64,000 nt of DNA from Roridomyces roridus (Eukaryota > Basidiomycota > Agaricomycetes > Agaricales > Mycenaceae). The number at the start of each line of letters is the position of its first letter. Within the stretch, counting starts at the first letter, position 1. The DNA lies in contig JARKIF010000001.1 in NCBI GenBank assembly GCA_029378245.1, forward strand, positions 2,604,001 through 2,668,000. The letters are read 5' to 3'. The notes beneath the pieces were generated by a model that saw only the letters and a list, made by a program, of their open reading frames with translations, was not told the origin of the DNA and ran no database searches. Below are positions 55,881-64,000 of this stretch, piece after piece. Made by a program: the position numbers and the translations under genes.

Positions 55881-57968
55881 ATGTCCAGCACTCTCGCATT
55901 TTTTCGCTTTGCGCCACAAGAAGTTCCGGGAGCCATCGTGGTCAACGCCTTTGCGATACTCTCCACAATCGCATTGCTCACAGTCGCGTTCCGTGGACTG
56001 TGGCTGGTTGTCGTCCGACTATTCCTCCACTCGGACTTTCAATCTCGCGAGTCCCTCTTCTTCAATACAGTTCTTGGCAACTATGCTGCATCTTTGCTGC
56101 TCGCCAACTTTATAAGCAGCGTTGCTGGGCTCATGGGGCTCAATCAGCTCTTTGACGGGGGAATTCAGGAAGGGACGTTTTGCACGGCTCAGGGTGTGTT
56201 ATCTACAACTCGAAATGCTATCTCGCACTGAACAGCATGTTAGCTATCGTCATGCAAGTTGCCAACTTTGCTGGTGCCTATTTTACTTTGGCTATCGGAC
56301 TCCATACCTTCCTCTCCCTGGTGGTTGTATATCGCCAGACGGTTTGGATCTGTGTTGCGTCAATATTCGTGGGCTGGTCGGCCGCAGTAGGCTTTGGTTC
56401 GTGAACAACCAGTATATTTGAGCGCCTAATGACTGGGATACACAGCGGTAGCTCCCTTGTTTCATCCTGGGCCTGCAGGCCCACACTACGGAATATCAGG
56501 TCTGAGCTGTGGTATACGATCGGTGTACCCTCGCACCTTGTTCCTGTTCCATCTGCTTCCGGTGCGCTTCGATGCCGCATATACCACATGTGCTCACGCC
56601 AGTTCTCAGATCCTCCTCACGTCAATCATGTCCGCGTGTCTATTTTCGGTCATTTACTTGGTCTTGAGAGGAACCCTGGTGATCAAAGGAGGACTCAAGT
56701 TGACGCTGGACCCCAGCGAGCGGTGGAACGGGAATGTTCAGAATTATCAGCGCTTTGTCGAGCGCATTGCCCGAAGCATGCTGTGGTACGTCGTCTGTAG
56801 CTCGCGGGCCGCTGACTTTTTGTTGACGTGCACACAGGTTCCCAGTCGGTAAGATACTTTTCAGACATTCGGTTTGTGACACTGACTTGCTTGACACGAC
56901 AGCGTACATCTTGTGTCTCGTTCCGTACTCCGTGACTAGGCTCATGGACTTGTCTGATCGAGTGGTTCCGTTCCCACTGCTTGTTCTGGCTTATGTCTTC
57001 TGGTTCATGCTCGGTCAGTCTTTCTTGTGAACAAGCGCGCTCACATCTGACTCTGACATGTAGGCGTTTTCAACGTGTTGGCGCTCTACAACACCTTCCG
57101 CGTTCTCGGCCCTGCATTCGACGGTCGGTCGACGAGCCAGAAAGATTTGGAATCCAGTGCCGGCTCGAGAACTCGATCAAGCCGGGTCATGCCCCCTATG
57201 ATTGCCGCTGGGGAGCATTCGTACCAGTCCGAGAGCATGTCGGAAGTGTCCCGGCCCAACTCGATGGCGAGTTTCAATCATGTGTTGCCGGCGTCGATGG
57301 AGAACAGGGCCATGCCTACCCGGTTCTTGGGTGCGCAGATTCAGAATGGCCAGGAACGGGAGAGGTCTGCGAGCCAAGAACTCGAGCGAACGACTTCGCG
57401 AGCGGATTCGGAAAGTAGCAACTGGACGGTCAACACCGTGACTATTCCAAGCTATTACGACTACGGAGCATCCTCCACCCCGGAGATTGGCACCGCCCCC
57501 AGACCCAAAACGCAGCTCTCGCAGTTGCTCCTGAACAACGCTCATGCGAGAACGGGTTCATCGTCCTCGGCGTCGTCATCAGTGCGCAACCTTCCGCGGC
57601 AACCTGAACCAGCGCAGAGCCTCCCTGCACCCCCGCGCCACTCTGCCAATCGTCCTTCGAGGCGCCCAGTTCTTCCTTTCCCGCAAAGTCCGCACGAGTC
57701 GGCCGTCGAAGTGCGAATGAGCGCTGCTTCAGTCAATTCGGTGGATATCACCAATTGGATTAGCCAGCAGCGCGGGGATAGCTACATGCCCCGAGGACTT
57801 GTGAGCGCGGTGGGGTCCGAGCATAGCATACCCCCCATTCCTTCCGACGCTGGTCCGGGCGATGGGGCTATCAGCCGAACCAAGTCGGCATATGCTCATG
57901 CTCATGCTGAGAATCAGAAGCCGAGGCGTGTCCGTGGAACTTCGTCGCCAGATCCACCTCAATTTTGA
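55881..57968 (+). CDS. seven-transmembrane receptor, Git3/cAR-like
   Basis: Putative G-protein coupled receptor at the plasma membrane. Hydrophobic segments in order: VVNAFAILSTIALLTVAF, NYAASLLLANFISSVAGLMG, MLAIVMQVANFAGAYFTLAI, LHTFLSLVVVYRQTVWICVA, LFLFHLLPV, SQILLTSIMSACLFSVIYLV, VAYILCLVPYSV, and FPLLVLAYVFWFMLGVFNVL. A Cys after the third helix region (GTFCTAQG) fits the usual disulfide. The order resembles basidiomycete Git3-like glucose/cAMP receptors. The C-terminal tail of about 300 residues is Ser-rich and polar (GSSSSASSSVRNLPRQPEP), a likely phosphorylation region. Six introns in the membrane part. AATAAA at 58012-58017, 44 bp past the stop, may be the poly(A) signal. The ligand is unknown. 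Confidence 0.75.
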
Positions 57969-58173
57969 AGCCCCAGGCTGGCCTAGCGCGGGTTAGACAC
58001 TCGTTTCGTTCAATAAATATGTATTACTAGTAGTTTGTCAGATAACCAGCAGGGGCTGTACATATACCCGCAGGAGCACGAGTCCGACGCGTCGTGATCC
58101 CAGGGTATCAGGTGACCGTAAACCTGCCTCTGCGTCAGCGACATCGAACGCGCCAATCCCGACGTACTTGACC

Positions 58174-59175
58174 ATGTCTAGTCATCTTGCCACGCTATGG
58201 AGACATACTGGACGCGCCTTGCAAGAGCAGACACGGAGAAGTAAATGCAAACTACCCAAAAGTTCTTGACGCCAACCCTTGCTAGTCGTTCGGATGGAAG
58301 GCGCTCAACTCCCAGATCGAGGACCCCGACTGCTCTTCAGCTTTAACACCGCTACAGAAGTGGATGAAACCGTCAAGGGCTGCGACGGGGACATTGGAGG
58401 CTTCTCAACCGTCAACTTCTCTCTCGATTCTGAGAGTGAGAGCGAGCGTATTGGACGACCTACGGGCAAGTTTTCGGGACATATGCGGCTCGACGTACGC
58501 CCCGAACTCGTTGGGCGAATCAACAGTGGCTACGCCGGATTCAAGACGCCGGTCTGTCTGTGTTCCTCATCTTGGTGGATTCATCTTACACCCAGACATG
58601 TAGGTACGGTCGACATTCTTCGGCAAGATCACAGACAATGTGTACTTTCACGACTACCTTGCTTTACGCGTCCGCGCTGCCGGCGATCCCATCCTGCACA
58701 AGTCATACTTTGTCAATGTCCAGACAGTGGACCAGATGCGGTCAGTACAAGTGTGGCAGCAGGCGTTACCGATCCGGCGGTATGACAATGACTGGGAGAC
58801 TGTCTATGTATGCCCTCCTTCTTCTTCTTCTCCTTTGGTGTGCGCCTGACGTCCGTCAGCTCCCCTTCACAAAATTCCTCCCATTCACAATTGGCGAGCC
58901 GTCACCATACCCCGAACCTATCGACCGCGAGAACATCCTCACGGTAGGTATTTCTCTGCTCGGCGGTAAACACGGTGTATCCGGCGCGTACGAGCTCGGT
59001 GTGGATTCTATATGGGCCGCCAACGAGGGTGATCTCCAGGAGGACAGCCCTGGTCCCAATACCTGTCAGTGACCAGCTTCCATTCCACGATATCATTCAA
59101 CAGCTTTTCTTACTTTCAGATACACCCCAGTCGACGACAGATCCAGATGCCTATCCACCGGAAAAGACACCATAA
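58174..59175 (+). CDS. CIA30: complex I assembly factor CIA30/NDUFAF1
   Basis: Mitochondrial factor for early assembly of NADH dehydrogenase (complex I). The start MSSHLATLWRHTGRALQEQT is basic and suits a presequence. A 44-nt intron (about 58240-58283) joins IVRMEGAQLPDRGPRLLFSF. The galactose-binding-like CIA30 domain shows DGDIGGFSTVNFSLDS, FSGHMRLDVRPELVGRINSG, YAGFKT, FFGKITDNVYFHDYLALRVR, DPILHKSYFVNVQTVD, and WETVYLPFTKFLPFTI. The end holds NILTVGISLLGGKHGVSGAY. Four introns. Complete by comparison with the human protein. Basidiomycetes keep complex I, so the presence is expected. Confidence 0.88.
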
Positions 59176-59316
59176 GAGGGAACACTATGTGTGGGATATA
59201 TTTTAACAGCAGCGAAAATGTACAGAGGGGAATGGAATCCAGTGAAGAGGGAAATGAATGAGTGAATGGGTCATAAGTCGTGAAATATATACAGTAAGAT
59301 GAGTGGTGGAGGGGCT

Positions 59317-60277
59317 CTAAAGCACAACGCAGCCGCTGCAGCACCCTCCGGAGTGGTTCTCTTCGGTCTCTCCGCCACCATACGGGGCTGCTGACCCACT
59401 CCCGCCACCAGGCATCACGGGTCGGCCAGTCTGCTGCTCCTGTTACGCACATGAGTCGCGTGCTACTTGAATTGCAAATGGGTAGCACTCACCCGGTTGT
59501 ATTTCCGGATTTCACGGACAAGGTTCGTGAAAGCCTCGTCGACGTTGATCCTTTGTTTCGCCGAAGTCTCGATGAACTTGCAGCCAAAGTGCTTGGCGAG
59601 GTCGCGGCCCTCTGAAAGGACATTGAGACGACCTGCCAACGAGCAAGCCTCAAAGAAACACACCGTTCATCCCAACCTGCCTCTCATACTCCAAATCACA
59701 CTTGTTCGCGACGACAATGACGGGGAACGAGTCGACGTCCTTGACACGCAGAATTTGCTGGTGGAAGGTGTTGATTTCCTCGAAAGAGTCGCGGGAGGTA
59801 ATGGAGTAGACGAGGAGGAAGCCTTCCCCGGAGCGCATGTATTGCTCACGCATAGCACTTTAGAGTCGATCAGCAAAGAAGGTCCACCCACATGGCGCCG
59901 CCAGAAAAAAATGCGCACCCGTATTCCTCCTGCCCAGCCGTGTCGAGGACGTCCAGCAGCGCAACCTCGTCGTCAATGACACATTGTTTGCGGTACGAGT
60001 CTAGAGTGTTGCTCGTTCAGCTTCCTCAAGCGACTCTGGGTGGGAACGCACCTTCGATCGTCGGGTCGTACTCGACGACGAAATGGCTTTGGATGAATTG
60101 AATTGTCAACGCCGACTTTCCAACACCTGGGAGTGTCTAGGTGAGCATACATAGCCCAGTCTTTCCGGCGAAGAGGGACGCACCACCACCGCCGACGACA
60201 ACGAGCTTATACTCGCGCAAAAATTGGGCCTGTGGCGCGGGGTAAGAATTGGTTGACAGGGCTTGTAGATTATGCAT
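59317..60277 (-). CDS. RAS1: Ras GTPase (Ras1 type)
   Basis: Small GTPase at the plasma membrane, upstream of adenylate cyclase and Cdc42/MAPK pathways in mating and filamentation. The P loop is [19 protein letters not shown], switch I is YDPTIEDSYRKQC, and switch II is [19 protein letters not shown] with Gln61 intact. Base-recognition motifs are NKCDLEYE and ETSAK. The C-terminus is hypervariable and Gly-rich and ends CCSGCVVL, a CAAX box with a nearby palmitoylated Cys. The first in-frame ATG at 60275-60277 gives a 22-residue extension ([20 protein letters not shown]) before the conserved REYKL. About six introns, one splitting the P loop. Residues 12, 13 and 61 (Ras numbering) are wild type. 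Confidence 0.95.
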
Positions 60278-61569
60278 ACTCGGCTGGTCATGGTGGGTAG
60301 AAGGAAAGGGAGGGTATGGACAGGGCGAAGAGAAAGCGGGGACGAAGACGAGGAAAGGAAGCCGCGATGGCTGATGTGATCACTGCTCCTAAGTAGATGG
60401 AAATTATATAGGGCGTCGGACAGCACGCGTAATGACTAGAATTGTAGATAATCTGAGACGGAAAGCAAGGCAGTGATGATGGAAAGGGTTGAGACGACGA
60501 CGACCAAGACCAATAATAATACAAGCAGGATCGCATTTACCCAATTTCTCCTGTATGACGCACTGCTTGCCTTCCTCTGCCTCCACACCTTTCCCTTCAG
60601 GGGCCGCGATGCGATGCTACAGCTCGCGTGCTCAAGATGGTAATGCGTTAAACGGTAAACAGGGTTGCTGAACGGTGAACTCACCTGTCAATTCTGGGGA
60701 GGAGATACCCGCATTAATTTTGAGTGAATGGCAGTCAAATGGGAGTTGTCCCGCACCGCAGCATCTCGTCTACCGTGAAGTATCTTTTACTCGACGTTGA
60801 TCCTTGTTCTTGTAACCGCTGTTTTGATAATCGAGAGATGAATCGCAGCGACCAGAGAGGGAATGTACCCGCATCCCGGAGGCGTGGGTTGGCAGTAGTA
60901 CATAGATCATATACTCCCAGAAGTGGTTCGAGAAGATTGAGTATTCCTGGACCCAGAGGACACTACGGATCGTAATGACATCAACACGGAGAGCGATGTA
61001 TCATGGTACCTATCGTCTGGTACGCGCTGGGTGAGATTCCGATCTCCAGAAAGAGGATACAGCAGGCGAGCAGGTGCTGAGCGCTGAGCGCTGAGACTCA
61101 AAGTTCGAATCGGAAGGTGGAGACAGTCGACAGATTGTGCCTTGATGAAAACGGAGACGACGCCAGGGATGAGGATTTCACGAGAGCAACGCATTCATTT
61201 ATCTTGCGGTGGGGCACGATGGTGTGTTCTCCGTGCGGTTCTGGAGGTGGTGGCAGATGGTGGCAAGATCAGTCAGAGATTGTGGCCGTGTGATGGCCGA
61301 AATGCGAGCTTAACTTGCGCTCAACCGTGGACACCCGTTGTGCGTCTTCGAGTCCCTGGCCCTTGCCGCTGGCCAGCTCTTTTGAAGCATCGAATACCGA
61401 TGGGAACACGACCACACAAACCAAGGTGGCTGGCATGCCATAGCATGCCATTGAAAATTCGAGACCAGGTGGCTGACGCTCAACGATCCCTTTGCGTTCT
61501 ACATCTACCATGCATATTCTGCATATCCTCCACAGTATTTTGACCTTCTTTGCTACTCCGTACTTCAAG
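60278..61569. other. long divergent intergenic region
   Basis: 1.3 kb between the Ras1 start and the coiled-coil gene. Small ORFs occur, one with a hydrophobic run from an AT-rich tract, but none is supported. Probably promoter and 5' UTR sequence. Confidence 0.5.
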
Positions 61570-62709
61570 ATGTCGCGCGCCTCCGCCCTCACTTGGGTAG
61601 TTCTCATCACCAACGCCGACCTCGCAATCAAGAACCTGCAAGACGTCAACATGGCGCATGCGGTGTATATACAGTATCTCGAAGAGAGGGTTCGAAAAGG
61701 ACAGCAGAAGCAGATGAAGATGCGCAACTATGCTTGGTCGTGTGCGATACTCTTGTTGGAGCGCATCGCAGTTATCGAGGCACAGGCTCGGGACACCCAA
61801 ATCGACCTCGCCGAAAAGGAGGAAGAGCTTGAAACCGTTCGCCAGGCTTACAACCACGCCCAAGCTCGGATCGTCAGCCTCGAAAACGCGCTAAGCAAGA
61901 ACGCCTCGGAGCACAAGGACCATATCCGCGCACTCGCCATGTCTAATCTCGCCATGCTCAAGATCAATCGCGCGCAAGGCGATGAGCTGAAGAACCTCCA
62001 GTCTCAAGTTGGCGACCACGCCATCGCTCGTCAAGAGGAGCAGCAGGCTGAGGCACAGAGGATCAATATGAAGACGGCAAAGATCGAGGCGATGACCAAG
62101 CAGCGCAAAATGTCCCGCCGCGTACAGGAGACCCGCCAGCACGCCCACCGCCAGATCATCATGGCGCATGCCGACAAGATCGCCGACCTTGAGAAGACGG
62201 TCACCGCGAAGGACAAGATGGTCAAGAAGCTGCGGAGCAAAGTCGCTAGCTTGGAGCGGATTGCCACGGGGGCGATTGCTGAGAGGAAGGAGCGGGAGAA
62301 CGAGGTGCTTTCGCTACAGGCCGAGGTCGGGCAGATGAAGGAGCAGGTGGCTGAGGGTGCGGTGACCATGGTTGTCCGCCAGCTTGCTATGACTGAGCAG
62401 CTGGGCGCGATGGAGAAGAGGGCAGAGGAGGCAGAGGAGCAGGTGACGAGTTTGATGCGTGAGCGCGAGGAGAACGCTGCCAAGGTCCACCACACCATCT
62501 GTCGCCTTGCCTCGGTCCATGCCAAGCAGATGGCCGACCTGGAGGCGCGCAAGATGAACGTCGATGCTCCCGCCCCCGCCACCGTCATCGGCAAACGAAC
62601 GAGCGAGTCGCTGGACTTTTCTGTGCGCCATGTGGGTCGTCAGCGCAGGAGTGGAGTGCAGGGACGGCAGGAGGAGAACGCCAGGCCACAGAAGCGAGTG
62701 CGGTGGTGA
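61570..62709 (+). CDS. intronless coiled-coil protein
   Basis: A single ORF of 379 codons from ATG 61570 (MSRASALTWVVLITNADLAI). The frame is open upstream to 61492, but the later ATG fits the composition. After a short N-terminal part, almost the whole protein is charged heptad-like helix (IDLAEKEEELETVRQAYNHA, KIADLEKTVTAKDKMVKKL, MREREENAAKVHHTICRLAS). It ends with a basic tail PQKRVRW, a likely nuclear signal. I do not recognise a family; similarity to many coiled coils is expected and not informative. It is unusual in this window for having no intron in more than 1 kb. Codon use is GC-rich, like its neighbours. Confidence 0.7.
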   Translation: MSRASALTWVVLITNADLAIKNLQDVNMAHAVYIQYLEERVRKGQQKQMKMRNYAWSCAILLLERIAVIEAQARDTQIDLAEKEEELETVRQAYNHAQARIVSLENALSKNASEHKDHIRALAMSNLAMLKINRAQGDELKNLQSQVGDHAIARQEEQQAEAQRINMKTAKIEAMTKQRKMSRRVQETRQHAHRQIIMAHADKIADLEKTVTAKDKMVKKLRSKVASLERIATGAIAERKERENEVLSLQAEVGQMKEQVAEGAVTMVVRQLAMTEQLGAMEKRAEEAEEQVTSLMREREENAAKVHHTICRLASVHAKQMADLEARKMNVDAPAPATVIGKRTSESLDFSVRHVGRQRRSGVQGRQEENARPQKRVRW

Positions 62710-62997
62710 GACGAAGGGTATTGCGGGATCAGGAGATGAGAGAAAACGCGACAATGACCGAGGATTCGCGAAGAAAAGCCCTTCTAGGTCGAGGCTAGGA
62801 GTTGAAAGACAACACTCCAACGGTGGAGTCAGAAAATACAAAACAGGACGGGGCGGAAAAGTGGAAGAAAAAAAGTAGATTGAGATTTTGTGTTTGTTCC
62901 GGTGAATGATAATACCTAAAACTGCCAGGTTTAGTGAAGAGTCAGGACTTTCACAAACGAGCAAAGTCTTTGTCCTTCCGACAAGATACTTGTTTGG
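62710..62997. other. convergent intergenic region
   Basis: 3' flanks of the coiled-coil gene and the glutamine synthetase-like gene. Nothing else seen. Confidence 0.5.
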
Positions 62998-64000
62998 CTA
63001 ATAAAACTTGACTAAACGAGTCAACGATTCCGCTGCAGTCTCTTCCTGCTCTAATGCAGCTTCCAAAGTCTGAAACATGCTCAATGGTCGAAAGTAAGAA
63101 GCTGAAGAAGTACTCGCCTTATTGACGGCGAGATAGCTGTTGACGAGATCTTTTCCCAGCACTTCTACTATCGCAGAATCTTGCTCTAGCCTCTGACGCG
63201 CATCGCCCACATTCAGAGGCATCCGTTTCGTTATTCCCGAAGCCAGCCGCTCCGGCTCCGTCATTTCCGCCGCGCTCTTGGCAACACAATCTTTGAGGCT
63301 GAGCTGCATGCTGGATTGTATGCCGAGCAGCCCGCCGGCAAAAACGGCAGCAAGGGCGAGATGCGGGTTGGCGGTGCCGTCGATGAACCGCAGCTCAAAG
63401 TTTCTTGATGCAGGGGAAGTCGCGTTCGTCAAACGGATGGGCGCTTCGCGGTTCTCGGTGCCCCAGCACACATACGTCCCACCACTCCAGGCGCCGTCGA
63501 CCATGCGTTTGTATGAAGCCGAGGTGGGGAGTGTGAAGGCCGTGATGGCAGGTAGGTGATCCAGAATACCGGCGAGGAAGGATGACTCGTTTTCCGAGAG
63601 TTTGTCGGCGGTCTTTTCAATGTTTGGAGAGTGTACAGAGATGTGTGCGTGAGCGCTGGAGCCAGTGCTATCCATGAATGGCCGGGGTGCGAATGTCGCA
63701 TGGAGACCGTGTTTCGCGGCCACCTGGACAATGATTTCGCGGGTCCAGACTAGAGCGTCTGCGGCTTCCAGCGGGCTGAGGGGGCCGGTGACCACCAACA
63801 TGACGAAGAATGAGTGTCAACACGTTATAGCGTCTGTCTATGAGAGACTAGGAATCACCTCGTATTGACCGGGAGCGGCCTCGGGATGGTACATTTCAAG
63901 CGGAATGCCCGACTGTCTGATCGCATTCGCGATTTCTTCAAGGACAACCGACTCTGTAGAGCCCGCCAAGAAACCAACAGATGCGGACCAGTCGTGTATA
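62998..64000 (-). CDS. glutamine synthetase-like protein (FluG type), partial
   Basis: The 3' part of a gene that runs out of the right edge. The catalytic-domain exons are HDWSASVGFLAGSTESVVLE, then SGIPLEMYHPEAAPGQYE (metal-ligand Glu and the conserved PGQYE), VTGPLSPLEAADALVWTRE, FAPRPFMDSTGSSAHAHISV (ligand His), ENREAPIRLTNATSP (Arg region of the active site) and FELRFIDGTANPHLALAAV. The C-terminus is TAAESLTRLVKFY with TAG at 62998-63000. One intron (about 63794-63857) separates the two exons. Sequence order and spacing fit the glutamine synthetase domain of FluG-like fungal proteins, not the housekeeping GlnA. FluG-type proteins take part in conidiation signalling in ascomycetes. Whether the amidohydrolase half precedes it cannot be seen. 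Confidence 0.85.

Noticed and set aside
60436..60684. Minus-strand ORF with a hydrophobic run
   Set aside because: The hydrophobic run comes from an AT-rich tract; no splice or conservation signal supports it.
61090..61125. TTCGAATC resembling a tRNA T loop
   Set aside because: The adjacent bases do not form a stem, and no cloverleaf can be drawn.

Overview
The window is a gene-dense stretch of nuclear DNA from a filamentous basidiomycete, most likely an Agaricomycete. The evidence is many introns of about 45-60 nt with GTRNGT donors, genes packed on both strands with short spacers, and characteristic fungal families: a GAF-type hybrid histidine kinase, a LAMMER kinase, Ras1 with a CAAX box, a GH71 alpha-1,3-glucanase, pepsin-like proteases and a Git3-like receptor. 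I see no operons, CRISPR arrays, rRNA or convincing tRNA. The species cannot be named from sequence alone.

Layout. 0-7 kb: the 3' end of an unidentified gene, then a large hybrid histidine kinase. 7.5-11.4 kb: dolichol kinase and uracil-DNA glycosylase, head to head; their best start codons overlap inside one CATG. 11.6-23.5 kb: bZIP factor, TFIIH helicase XPB/Ssl2, branchpoint-binding protein, exosome subunit RRP45, TRM112, a GPI-type ThuA protein and a type I DnaJ. 23.6-28.7 kb: two divergent genes of unknown function; the larger carries a 24-bp tandem repeat with one unit shortened by 4 bp, which breaks the reading frame. 29-33 kb: rRNA m5C methyltransferase (NSUN5/Rcm1), ribosomal protein eL14, a 383-bp Tc1/mariner-like MITE, RNA polymerase subunit RPB10 and a tiny DASH/Hsk3-like gene. 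33-44 kb: two A1 aspartic proteases around a 2-kb gene-poor gap, a LAMMER kinase, a Rieske-AIF oxidoreductase and a small DUF1115-like gene. 44-55 kb: DNA polymerase eta, SUMO E1 subunit UBA2, GH71 glucanase, checkpoint clamp loader RAD17, TAF4 and a small gene. 55-64 kb: a 7TM receptor, CIA30/NDUFAF1, Ras1, an intronless coiled-coil protein and a FluG-type glutamine synthetase cut by the window edge.

Most genes are housekeeping (transcription, splicing, rRNA processing, translation, DNA repair). Repair and checkpoint functions recur (UNG, XPB, Pol eta, RAD17, and the SUMO E1). Signalling is represented by the histidine kinase, receptor, Ras and LAMMER kinase. Secreted hydrolases (two proteases, GH71) and a surface ThuA protein fit a saprotrophic or wall-remodelling lifestyle. 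There is no obvious novel multi-gene system. The best leads are the overlapping start codons of DolK and UNG, the unknown gene pair at 23.7-28.7 kb with its frame-breaking repeat, the MITE beside RPB10 and eL14, and three GC-AG introns that the protein families require. All gene models were spliced by eye from GT/GC-AG signals and family alignment in memory, so exon edges are approximate unless stated.
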